Source: Planctomycetota bacterium (GTDB lineage Bacteria; Planctomycetota; UBA11346). From it: DNA of 6,588 nt. Where the stretch lies: positions 1 to 6,588 of the forward strand of contig JAHEDF010000223.1 in the NCBI GenBank assembly GCA_024641365.1, given 5' to 3'. Below are positions 1-6,344 of this stretch, in pieces. A program made the translations under genes and the position numbers. A model generated the notes under the pieces. It had not been told where the DNA came from. It ran no database searches and saw only the letters and a list, made by a program, of their open reading frames with translations. Numbering within the stretch: position 1 is the first letter of the stretch; every line of letters starts with the position of its first letter.

Positions 1-112
1 TGGTGGGTAAATCGCGCACATGTCCGAATGAAGCAGCAACGCGATAGTCTTTCCCAAGAAACTCACGAATCTTGCGCGTTTTATTTGGCGACTCGACAAT
101 TATCAGCTTCAT
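1..112 (-). CDS. topA: DNA topoisomerase I, N-terminal fragment (5' end of gene; continues beyond window)
   Basis: Only the first 37 codons are present; the gene runs off the left edge. They read [15 protein letters not shown], then EFLGKDYRV and, near the edge, FGHVRDLPT. This is the start of the TOPRIM domain of type IA topoisomerases, which relax negative supercoils by cutting one strand. E7 of the VESP motif corresponds to the catalytic TOPRIM glutamate, and K11 to the conserved lysine of ESPAK. The family usually has Ala before that Lys, whereas here it is Asn. I chose the ATG at 112 because it matches the family N-terminus. In-frame ATGs at 121 and 124 would add three or four residues, and a stop lies just beyond them. 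No clear Shine-Dalgarno precedes any of the three. The gene follows the pirin gene after about 100 bases, with no obvious terminator between them. Confidence 0.95.
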   Translation of the reverse strand, partial: MKLIIVESPNKTRKIREFLGKDYRVAASFGHVRDLPT

Positions 113-211
113 CGTGGGCATCATGATGGTTATTCATGCCGCACCACAACACCCGGTATACCAGTATGCCTGATTACTGTGCGGAACTCACGCGCTAGCA
201 TGTTATTACAA

Positions 212-1090
212 TTAGGCAGAACCAGGAATCGGATCAAGGTTGCCCATGCGACCCTCTTGGAAATCAACAACCGCTTGTTCGATTTCCTGCATGGTATTCA
301 TGACGAATGGTCCATATCCTATAATCGGTTCGTTTATGGGTTCACCACCTAAAAATAAGAAATGAGTGTTTTCTTGCGCTAGCACAGAAAAGCGATCATC
401 GTTTTTATCAAGAATACCGACTTGGTTATTGTTAAGTAATTTTTCACCAATAGTGAGTTGTCCAGATAATACCACAACCGTTGCTGTGTGGCCAGCAGGT
501 ACAATAAATTCGTGCTGAGCTTGTGCGTTTAGGTGTACATCCCATAAATTAATTGATGTAAAGGTTTTTGCCGGACCAACCTGTCCATTATAATTTCCGG
601 CAATGACACGTACGAGACCACTGTCATTTGGTAATTTGACTTTTGGTATAGTGGCATCAGTAAATCCTTGATAACGGGGTGGCGACATTTTATCTTTAGA
701 CGGCAAATTAACCCACAGTTGTACCATGTGAAAAAGCCCACCAGATTTACTAAAATCCGGACTGTGAAATTCATCATGTACTAAACCGCTGGCTGCGGTC
801 ATCCATTGCACATCACCTGGTTTAATACGGCCTCCACCACCCGAAGAATCACGATGATCCACTTCACCAGCAAAAACAATGGTCACCGTTTCAAAACCAC
901 GATGCGGATGTTCACCAACGCCACGGCGTTTATTGGTTGGGGTAAATTCATGAGGGCCGGCGTGGTCCAATAATAAAAAAGGAGATAATGCTGACCCAGC
1001 ATCTTGATAGGTGAATAAACTTTGCACCGGAAACCCATCGCCAACCCAATGGCTACCATGTGCTTGACGTGTAGAAAGAATTTGTTTCAT
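212..1090 (-). CDS. Pirin family protein (bicupin)
   Basis: A 292-residue protein (294 if an upstream GTG at 1096 is used), close to the usual 230-300 residues of pirins. Numbering from the GTG, the N-terminal cupin has HPHRGFETV at 63-71 and GLVHDEFHS at 104-112. H63, H65, H107 and E109 match the metal-binding three-His-one-Glu set of pirins. The C-terminal half (about 180-285) is the second cupin, ending with the typical GEPINEPIIGYGPFVMNT segment. Bacterial pirins bind Fe or another divalent metal; some (YhhW) have quercetin 2,3-dioxygenase activity in vitro, but the physiological substrate is usually unknown, so only the family call is safe. The ATG at 1090 is preferred because AGG of AGGTGG lies five bases upstream, while the GTG overlaps that site. 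It sits 119 bases downstream of the ABC permease gene in the same direction. Confidence 0.95.
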   Translation of the reverse strand: MKQILSTRQAHGSHWVGDGFPVQSLFTYQDAGSALSPFLLLDHAGPHEFTPTNKRRGVGEHPHRGFETVTIVFAGEVDHRDSSGGGGRIKPGDVQWMTAASGLVHDEFHSPDFSKSGGLFHMVQLWVNLPSKDKMSPPRYQGFTDATIPKVKLPNDSGLVRVIAGNYNGQVGPAKTFTSINLWDVHLNAQAQHEFIVPAGHTATVVVLSGQLTIGEKLLNNNQVGILDKNDDRFSVLAQENTHFLFLGGEPINEPIIGYGPFVMNTMQEIEQAVVDFQEGRMGNLDPIPGSA

Positions 1091-1134
1091 GACCACCTGA
1101 CCGTGTGATTTTTATGTTAATATTCGACACGCAT

Positions 1135-1143
1135 ATCTTATCA
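1135..1143 (-). promoter_or_regulatory. Possible extended -10 promoter for the pirin gene
   Basis: Read on the minus strand, the gap between the permease gene and the pirin gene contains TGATAAGAT, an extended -10 pattern (TG-N-TAAGAT, four of six matches to TATAAT). It would start transcription near position 1128, about 38 bases before the ATG. No good -35 box stands at the right distance. A second option further upstream is TTGTGG, 18 bases, TAGTAT. Either would let the pirin gene be transcribed apart from the exporter. This is only a motif match. Confidence 0.28.
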
Positions 1144-1209
1144 CATTAGAGCATGAAATACTAGATAGTGAGTGAAAGTTTCCACAACATAGCTATCATG
1201 AATTAACCA

Positions 1210-2019
1210 TTAATCATCGCCAAAGACACGCTTGCGTAATAGCCGCATATCTATCGGTATTAATATCAGTAATAATAAAAGGCTCAGTCCTGTGGCTGCC
1301 GCTAAATGCCACGTAATGGCACCATCAATGAGTAAACAACGAAGTCCCTCTGCTAAATGATGTAAGGGATTGACTTGGGTAATATGCGTAAGCACTGGAA
1401 TTTCTGGTAGCGGAAAATACGTGCTGCTAATAAAGCCAATTGGCATAATTACTAAAAAAAATGGTAATCCCATATGATCCATACTTGGTAAAGTGGCGGT
1501 AAATAATAAACCAAGAGAGGCAAATGCTAAGGCGGAAATAAATAATAATGGGATAGCAATCAGTAGACCGAACCAATGAAAATCGAGCCATCCAGTTAGG
1601 CCAAATCCAATTAAAACAAAACACACCATAACGGCATAAGCGGTGGCCATGGCCGCTGCCCACAGTGCTTCTCCCCACACCACATGTTCTAATTGTACCT
1701 GTGTGGTTAATTGCCCTTCCCATGATTTTTGAAAATGCATGCGCACATAGGCAGAAAATAGCGACTGAAAAAATGCGGTCATGAAAGCGGTGTAGGCTAA
1801 AATACCTGGTGCTAAATAAGTGAGATAGTCGACTTTGTGTCCATGCCACGTTAATGCGCTCATTTGCGTGCCGAGGCCAACACCGAATGCTAATAATAAA
1901 ATTAACGGTTCACAAACCGGCGGTAATAATGCCGTATGCCACTTACGCACATGGACACGAATATGTCGTCCCAAAACGGCGTGACTTTGCCAAGCGAATA
2001 CCGGTGTATAAACGTTCAT
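1210..2019 (-). CDS. ABC-2 type transporter permease, NodJ-like
   Basis: A 269-residue integral membrane protein, close to the length of NodJ (about 260). Hydrophobic segments lie at roughly 31-50, 68-90, 113-142, 150-176, 185-203 and 238-258, fitting the six-helix ABC-2 fold. The C-terminal signature of the family is visible as STYFPLPEIP (199-208) followed by NPLHHLAEGLR (217-227). With the ATPase encoded just upstream it should form an inner-membrane exporter. NodIJ of rhizobia export lipo-chitooligosaccharides, but relatives in other proteobacteria have different or unknown substrates, and nothing here points to nodulation. The ATG overlaps the ATPase stop codon (ATGA), and GAGGAG lies eight bases upstream, so start and coupling are clear. 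No convincing terminator follows the stop. Confidence 0.93.
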   Translation of the reverse strand: MNVYTPVFAWQSHAVLGRHIRVHVRKWHTALLPPVCEPLILLLAFGVGLGTQMSALTWHGHKVDYLTYLAPGILAYTAFMTAFFQSLFSAYVRMHFQKSWEGQLTTQVQLEHVVWGEALWAAAMATAYAVMVCFVLIGFGLTGWLDFHWFGLLIAIPLLFISALAFASLGLLFTATLPSMDHMGLPFFLVIMPIGFISSTYFPLPEIPVLTHITQVNPLHHLAEGLRCLLIDGAITWHLAAATGLSLLLLLILIPIDMRLLRKRVFGDD

Positions 2020-2933
2020 GCACTTCGCTCCTCTGCCAATGCCATAAATAAATCATCTAAAGTTGGTATACGAACTTCGTAGCGTAAATCAGGAAATGCG
2101 GCGACAAATGCAGCCAACCCCTGACTATCAAGCGGAATATGCATGGTCGATAAAACCGTCGCTGATTTTGTACGACGGTCGCGTAGCCATGCACTAATGT
2201 GAGCAGCTTCGGGAATTCCGCCTTGAATCACAACAATATGTTCACCAACGACATCACCCAATACAGAGCGAGCCGCACCAGATGCGCGAACTTTGCCTTC
2301 TTGTAAGACAATTAATCGATCTGATAAGCGTTCGGCTTCATCCATATAATGGGTGGTTAATATGACACCCATACCGCTCGCGCGTAATCCAGCAATTAAT
2401 TCCCATACCGCTATGCGTGCTTGTGGGTCTAATCCAGTCGTTGGCTCATCTAAAAAAACGACTTTTGGGCGATGTAATACCGCGCGCGCAATCATCAGTC
2501 GTCGCTTGTAACCACCAGACAACATTTCTGGATAATGATGAGCATAAGGTGTTAAACCAAAACGCTCCAACAAAGCTTCGATGTGTGGTTTTAATTCAGG
2601 TATTCGTGGACGATAATAACGTCCGGTTTGTTCTAAATTACCACGTACTGTAAAGTCAGCATCAAAAGTATCGTCTTGTGTGCACACACCGAGTGCACTG
2701 CGTGCAGCATCAGGTGCAGAAAATAAATCGTGGCCAGCAATATGAATGGAACCAGCATCTGGACGCAAAAAACCGTAACACATGCGAAGGCTAGTTGTTT
2801 TACCGGCGCCATTTGGCCCGAGCAGACCTAAGACTTCGCCAGAGCCGCAGGTCAAATCGACGCCATCAACAACGCGTTTTCCGCCGAGTGATTTTACTAA
2901 ACCGCGAGCTTCTAATAATAATTGGGTATTCAT
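2016..2933 (-). CDS. ABC transporter ATP-binding protein, NodI/drug-exporter type
   Basis: A 305-residue ATPase with a complete nucleotide-binding domain: Walker A GPNGAGKTT at 39-47, Q-loop CTQDD with Q86, signature LSGGYKRRL at 138-146, Walker B and catalytic Glu in VVFLDEPTTGLDP (158-170, E163), and the switch His in TTHYMDEAE (H195). The spacing and the C-terminal 80 residues (about 225-305) resemble NodI and other DrrA-like export ATPases. It powers the membrane partner encoded immediately downstream, whose start codon overlaps this stop. The Q-loop reads TQDD, where NodI proteins usually have PQEDN-like residues, a minor variation. The ATG is preceded by a different in-frame stop (TAA) 12 bases upstream, so there is no room for a longer protein. 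However, no Shine-Dalgarno is visible. The exported substrate cannot be told from sequence. Confidence 0.95.
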   Translation of the reverse strand: MNTQLLLEARGLVKSLGGKRVVDGVDLTCGSGEVLGLLGPNGAGKTTSLRMCYGFLRPDAGSIHIAGHDLFSAPDAARSALGVCTQDDTFDADFTVRGNLEQTGRYYRPRIPELKPHIEALLERFGLTPYAHHYPEMLSGGYKRRLMIARAVLHRPKVVFLDEPTTGLDPQARIAVWELIAGLRASGMGVILTTHYMDEAERLSDRLIVLQEGKVRASGAARSVLGDVVGEHIVVIQGGIPEAAHISAWLRDRRTKSATVLSTMHIPLDSQGLAAFVAAFPDLRYEVRIPTLDDLFMALAEERSA

Positions 2934-3278
2934 CGTGCGTAATTACATGCTGGAGCGATATTGTTGAAGGGGTCAGTCTTAATTCGTGCGGGAGGATGTG
3001 GCGAGCAAGGCTCATACAACTAATCACATGGGAGTCACGAGCTTTAGCCTTGGAGGCAACACACGTTACTCGGAGAGAGGAAATGAATACATAGCGCTAG
3101 GCAAAAGTAGCGAGCAACCCGCGTAGAGAAATATCGCGTAAACAAGCGTAATTTTTAGCATAATACATGGCAAACGTAAACATATCGAAACTGCCAATGA
3201 GATTCATCAAGACCGTCACTTCTTGGTTGCACAGTGCGCTCATGCAGACATTATAGCCCGCGCTTTAGGAGAGGCACA
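2934..3278. other. 345-base region without a definite gene (between ABC ATPase and secreted-protein gene)
   Basis: This stretch separates the minus-strand exporter operon from the plus-strand secreted-protein gene. It holds a possible minus-strand 48-codon ORF (3097-3243) and a TATAAT element next to it. It also has the motif GGGGTCAGTCTTAATTC at 2969-2985, an inverted repeat CAAGGCT/AGCCTTG (3006-3012 and 3046-3052, 33 bases between), the 8-base direct repeat GCGAGCAA at 3001 and 3110, and the palindrome TAGCGCTA at 3092-3099. A plus-strand frame is open from a GTG at 2986 to a TAG at 3126 (46 codons), but it has no usable ribosome binding site. I do not recognise any known structured RNA in it. 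Confidence 0.5.
3097..3243 (-). CDS. Possible small protein, 48 residues, hydrophobic (hypothetical)
   Basis: A short frame beginning MSALCNQEVTVLMN and ending RGLLATFA, with the middle rich in Phe, Met, Leu and Tyr (for example FDMFTFAMYYAKNY at 19-32). I do not recognise it. For the ORF: its codons are ordinary for this genome (CGC arginines, no AGA or AGG), it starts with ATG, and a perfect TATAAT lies six bases before that ATG. Against it: it is short, has no Shine-Dalgarno, and lies in a region that may be remnant sequence. It faces away from the secreted-protein gene, whose ATG is 35 bases beyond. If expressed, the message would be nearly or fully leaderless. It could equally be chance. 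Confidence 0.3.
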   Translation of the reverse strand: MSALCNQEVTVLMNLIGSFDMFTFAMYYAKNYACLRDISLRGLLATFA

Positions 3279-3279
3279 A
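3227..3279. promoter_or_regulatory. Possible divergent promoter region
   Basis: On the minus strand, TTGTGC (3274-3279), an 18-base spacer and a perfect TATAAT (3250-3255) would start transcription at about the ATG of the 48-codon ORF. On the plus strand, TTGCAC (3227-3232), a 16-base spacer and CATTAT (3249-3254) could serve the secreted-protein gene. The two -10 elements overlap, so the two directions would compete. The -35 boxes match only about three of six positions, so this is tentative. Confidence 0.28.
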
Positions 3280-3956
3280 TGTTATGTCGCGTTATTTTTT
3301 TATGGACCTTCTTTATTGGCTTTGCGCTAACCGAAGACATTGAAGAGATTAAGTTAAAAGATGGCCGCGTGTTTATTGGCATCTATAATAAAAGTGAAGG
3401 GCTTATAATACTGAGCGGCCCAATAAAAGGAGGTGTACGTGTAAAAGAAGAAGATATAGCGGAAAGAAATCCTATTAATAAGGAAGTCACAGAACCAAAG
3501 GAAGACGTAGCAGATAAAAAGGAAGCAGGTAATAAAGAAGAAGATAAAAAGGAAGAGCCGCAGAAAAAAGTCGTAGTAACACAGCCGGACCAAAATGCCA
3601 AACTAATCGACAAACAGAAAAAATTGCTCGCTAAAAAAGAGTCAGATTTAAAATTGGTCGAAGGTAAAATTGATAAAACGAAAATAAATATATATAGATT
3701 CCGTCAACAATTTGCCTTGAGGTCCAGATCTGAGGGGAGATATTATAATCCTGAAGTGCCAGAAAGCTTATTTCTGGAAGAGCGTCCAATAGAATTGCCT
3801 AAATCGAGAGTTAACAATAGTGGCGTACGAGGATTGATTGTAGAGTGCAAAAAATTAATGGCTGAGCATGAAGAATTGAAAAAGGATATTGAAAATGGCA
3901 CCAAGACATTGGCGGAATTAGAGGCGGCCGCAGCAAAAAATGATGTAACGCCATAG
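3279..3956 (+). CDS. Hypothetical secreted Lys/Glu-rich coiled-coil protein
   Basis: A 225-residue protein I cannot assign to a named family. Residues 1-18 (MLCRVIFLWTFFIGFALT) look like a signal peptide, so it is probably periplasmic or exported. Residues 20-62 (IEEIKLKDGRVFIGIY onward to KEEDIAER) look like a small beta-barrel 'LKDGRV' domain. Residues 66-100 are a charged Lys/Glu/Asp linker. Residues 104-137 and 186-218 have coiled-coil character, separated by a Tyr/Arg-rich part (139-175). The start at 3279 is chosen because AGGAGAGG stands seven bases upstream; a frame open from 3234 would include that site and is unlikely. It is the only plus-strand gene here, and it converges on the tRNA-Gln gene. 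Its base composition is lower in GC than its neighbours (hand-counted lines of 25-43% against about 50% in nearby genes), with many ATA, AGA and AGG codons, suggesting acquisition from elsewhere. Confidence 0.8.
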   Translation: MLCRVIFLWTFFIGFALTEDIEEIKLKDGRVFIGIYNKSEGLIILSGPIKGGVRVKEEDIAERNPINKEVTEPKEDVADKKEAGNKEEDKKEEPQKKVVVTQPDQNAKLIDKQKKLLAKKESDLKLVEGKIDKTKINIYRFRQQFALRSRSEGRYYNPEVPESLFLEERPIELPKSRVNNSGVRGLIVECKKLMAEHEELKKDIENGTKTLAELEAAAAKNDVTP

Positions 3957-3989
3957 CGTTTCAAATTTATTACTTTAATATTTCATGAA

Positions 3990-4063
3990 TGGTTGGGGTA
4001 CAGGGATTCGAACCCCGACAGGCAGAGTCAGAGTCTGCAGTCCTACCGTTAGACGATACCCCA
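3990..4063 (-). tRNA. tRNA-Gln (anticodon CTG)
   Basis: A complete 74-base cloverleaf including an encoded CCA. The acceptor stem TGGGGTA pairs with TACCCCA. The D arm GTC...GAC encloses an AACGGTAG loop, and the anticodon stem GCAGA/TCTGC encloses the loop CTCTGAC. The T arm CGGGG/CCCTG encloses TTCGAAT (one G-T pair). The anticodon CTG (forward 4029-4031) reads CAG glutamine codons. The T1-A72 pair and the TGGGGTA start are typical of bacterial tRNA-Gln. It lies 44 bases beyond the lipoprotein gene on the same strand. Its 3' end faces the end of the secreted-protein gene, 33 bases away. Confidence 0.97.
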
Positions 4064-4081
4064 TTATCAATGATTCTGATG

Positions 4082-4111
4082 CGCATATTGGACCAGCGCG
4101 TAAGGGGTCAA
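4082..4111 (-). promoter_or_regulatory. Possible promoter of tRNA-Gln
   Basis: On the minus strand TTGACC (4106-4111, five of six matches to the -35 consensus) is followed after 18 bases by TATGCG (4082-4087, three of six), then a GC-rich stretch and an initiation point near 4075. That would leave a leader of about 12 bases before the tRNA. The stop codon TGA of the lipoprotein gene (4108-4110) lies inside the -35 box. The weak -10 leaves room for doubt; the tRNA might instead be co-transcribed with the operon. Confidence 0.4.
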
Positions 4112-5064
4112 GGGTTGTCAGTTGCAGGTGCTGCATCGGGGCGAGTGCCTGCCCGAAACTGCCAATATTCAGCCTCTTTTGTATCATTTTGGCGTTGCGC
4201 AAGTTCGGCTAAGCGTAAGGCGGTGCTCCGTGATGGGTTGAGTTCGTAGGCGCGTAAAAATGATCGGCGCGCATCAACTAAACGATTATCAACCACGGCT
4301 AATTCGCCTAGCCGCTCATGAGCCCAACTGGCATGCGGCACTTGGTCTAAATAGCGACCAAGTAATTGCTCTTCCAATTTTTCATCCTTTTTTTGTGCCG
4401 CCAAACGTGCGCGTATACGGATGCTGGGAATGTGTTTTGGGTCGCGTTTTAATGCTTCATCTAATAAAATGATGGCACGATCCAGATCCCCGCGCATGGC
4501 AGCGATGGTACCTGTGCCGTAGGGTCCCCATGGCAATTTTGGTGCTAAACGATCTAAATCATTTAATACGCTTTCAGCACCTGAAAATCTTTTTAAACGA
4601 ATATAAGTTTGTGCCAATAACATCCGTGGTTCAATCCAATAACTGCTTGATTCAAGGGCTTTATTACACCAGGGAATGACTTCTTCTAATTCACCACGTT
4701 GGTAATGTAATTGTCCACGCAATAAATAAGCCTGGGGATGTTGGCAACCGCGTGCTAATAATGCATCTAATTTTGTGCGTGCTTGATCATATAAACCATC
4801 GTCCATTAATTGTTGTATACGATCCATGTCATTTGCTTCGGCTAACGAAGCGGCAGATGGTCGTCTGACATCTTCACCAAAAGCTACCCAGCGAGCGTTT
4901 TCATCATCGTGCTTAGCGGCACCTCGCATATGTTGTGATTGTGGTGGATTGTAAACATCATCGATAGGGATTTCGTTAGGGAAATCGTGAGGATCTCTTG
5001 CGCAACTTGAAAATATAAAACCGAAACAACTGCAGGCTAGCAGAAACAAGAAGATGCGCATCAC
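4108..5064 (-). CDS. TPR-repeat lipoprotein
   Basis: A 318-residue protein with an N-terminal lipoprotein-type signal: hydrophobic residues 4-18, then FSSC with C21 as the likely lipidated cysteine. Phe at -3 of the lipobox is unusual, and Ala follows the Cys, which would favour outer-membrane sorting. After a low-complexity linker (about 22-75), helical repeats fill 80-300. The clearest TPR units are 110-143, 178-211 (MRGDLDRAIILLDEALKRDP) and 246-279 (RLVDARRSFLRAYELNP), with weaker ones between, perhaps six in all. TPRs are protein-binding scaffolds; a partner cannot be named, and I do not identify it as NlpI, PilF or BamD. The stop of pabB overlaps the start. AGGAG lies seven bases before the GTG at 5064 and ten before the ATG at 5061, so either could initiate, changing only one residue. 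The gene is the last of the nadC-pabB operon. Confidence 0.92.
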   Translation of the reverse strand: MMRIFLFLLACSCFGFIFSSCARDPHDFPNEIPIDDVYNPPQSQHMRGAAKHDDENARWVAFGEDVRRPSAASLAEANDMDRIQQLMDDGLYDQARTKLDALLARGCQHPQAYLLRGQLHYQRGELEEVIPWCNKALESSSYWIEPRMLLAQTYIRLKRFSGAESVLNDLDRLAPKLPWGPYGTGTIAAMRGDLDRAIILLDEALKRDPKHIPSIRIRARLAAQKKDEKLEEQLLGRYLDQVPHASWAHERLGELAVVDNRLVDARRSFLRAYELNPSRSTALRLAELAQRQNDTKEAEYWQFRAGTRPDAAPATDNP

Positions 5065-6344
5065 GAATTTACTCCTGTTACAGATATGGCTCCAATTGCC
5101 TGTCCAAATCCAGCCGCTTTAGCGTGAACTTCATCCCATTCTGCTGTGGCTTCTGAATCCCACACGATGCCACCGCCTGCGTGAAATGTGAGATCGTCAC
5201 CTTGTAAACTCGCTGTGCGTATGGCAACTGCTAAATCAGCATTAGTTTGCCCGATCCAACCAAACGCGCCACAATAGGCACCACGCGGACCGCCTTCTAG
5301 TTCTGCGAGAATCTGCATGGCACGCAGTTTTGGAGCACCAGTTATAGAGCCAGCAGGAAATGCTGCCGTTACTACATCAGAAAAATATTTGTCCTTTTGT
5401 AATTGTGCCTCGATGCGTGCTGCACGATGATGAACATAAGTCAGGTCAATAAAATGACCACGATCTGCGACAGATACCGAACCAGGTTGTGCAACATGAC
5501 CCAAATCATTGCGCACCAAATCAACAATCATCGCTAATTCAGCCGCATCTTTACTTGCGCTAGCTAAAGCGCGCCGCGTAGCATCCTCCTGTCCTGCTAT
5601 GCGGCGTCGTGTTCCTTTTATTGGTACACTGACCACTTTGTCAGCACGTTGGCAAACAAAACATTCGGGGCTATGACTAATGACACTTGGTCGATGCGGT
5701 GAACGAAAAAATCCAGCGAATGGCGCCGGACTGCTTTTTAATAGTTGATGAAATAATGACACATCATTAGCGGCATGAGCCTGAAGCTTTGCCGAAAAAG
5801 GAACCGCTAAATTGGCTTGGTAACAATCACCTTGTGCAATCCAGTCACGAATTCGCTGCACATGAAATGCATGTTGCTCGGCGGTCCACAATGGTGCTAA
5901 GTCCCTTGTAAAAGTGAGGGAGGGCAAAGGCTTATTTGTTGATTGAATACGTTTTAAGGATGATTGCGCTAATGCTTCGGAAGGAGCAGTAACCTTAAAA
6001 GCCTCAGTTTGATTTGGCGATTCAAAATTCCATTGTGCCATAAATCGTGGTTGTAATAAACGCGCAGCAGTGTGCGGCCACTCATAATCTAATTGGGCGA
6101 AAATAGAGTTGGCAGGGGGTAATCCCCAGGTTTTCCCCCACGAATCTTCTATTAATGACTGTCTGTTAGTAGTTTTTGGTAGCGTATTATCTTTCAGGAC
6201 CGACATGAACGGGTCGTCATCCCAAGCAATTGTTATGTTTTTATCGCCAAACAAACAGACTATAACAGGAGCATCAGCCACAGCGGCCAACGTTGATAAT
6301 GGCGTTTGCGGTGATTCACAGTGTAGCTGAAATGATGTGTTCAT
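5061..6344 (-). CDS. pabB: Aminodeoxychorismate synthase component I
   Basis: A 427-residue chorismate-binding enzyme that, with the glutamine amidotransferase PabA, makes 4-amino-4-deoxychorismate on the way to 4-aminobenzoate and folate. The catalytic domain begins near 155. It shows GDCYQANLAVPF (172-183), SPECFV (225-230), VPIKGTRRR (240-248) with the active-site Lys K243 characteristic of PabB rather than anthranilate synthase, and ELAMIVDLVRNDLG (269-282). It continues with FPAGSITGAPK (329-339), YCGAFGWIG (357-365) and GGGIVWDSEATAEWDEVHAKA (390-410), which carries the second metal-binding glutamate region. The first 140 residues are poorly conserved, as is common. No PabA or aminodeoxychorismate lyase gene is seen here. 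The ATG overlaps the nadC stop (ATGA) and has no Shine-Dalgarno, which points to translational coupling. Chorismate-utilising paralogues are possible, but the PIKGT motif makes PabB the best call. Confidence 0.95.
   Translation of the reverse strand: MNTSFQLHCESPQTPLSTLAAVADAPVIVCLFGDKNITIAWDDDPFMSVLKDNTLPKTTNRQSLIEDSWGKTWGLPPANSIFAQLDYEWPHTAARLLQPRFMAQWNFESPNQTEAFKVTAPSEALAQSSLKRIQSTNKPLPSLTFTRDLAPLWTAEQHAFHVQRIRDWIAQGDCYQANLAVPFSAKLQAHAANDVSLFHQLLKSSPAPFAGFFRSPHRPSVISHSPECFVCQRADKVVSVPIKGTRRRIAGQEDATRRALASASKDAAELAMIVDLVRNDLGHVAQPGSVSVADRGHFIDLTYVHHRAARIEAQLQKDKYFSDVVTAAFPAGSITGAPKLRAMQILAELEGGPRGAYCGAFGWIGQTNADLAVAIRTASLQGDDLTFHAGGGIVWDSEATAEWDEVHAKAAGFGQAIGAISVTGVNS

Noticed and set aside
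125..211. GGCATAC/GTATACC near-palindrome between the pirin gene and topA.
   Set aside because: It has one mismatch and a very small loop, with no T-run; neither a terminator nor a recognised operator.
2795..3094. Plus-strand frame of 99 codons overlapping the ABC ATPase gene.
   Set aside because: Its first half is antisense to the strongly conserved Walker A region of the ATPase, so it is a shadow.
2986..3126. Plus-strand GTG-started frame of 46 codons (VREDVASKAH to SSEQPA).
   Set aside because: There is no ribosome binding site at a usable distance and no recognisable homology; the frames here are simply open. It is described under the intergenic region instead.
3234..3278. Upstream extension of the secreted-protein frame by 15 codons.
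   Set aside because: It would place the good Shine-Dalgarno AGGAGAGG inside the coding region and put a charged stretch before the signal peptide.
3383..3613. Minus-strand Ser/Leu/Phe-rich frames opposite the secreted-protein gene.
   Set aside because: They are the complement of the Lys/Glu-rich linker codons (AAA, GAA); low-complexity shadows with no start signals.
3947..3960. Stem-loop AACGC-CATA-GCGTT at the end of the secreted-protein gene, possibly a shared terminator with the tRNA.
   Set aside because: The stem is only five pairs and the nearest T-run on the minus strand starts six bases away; the plus strand has none. It is too weak to call a terminator.
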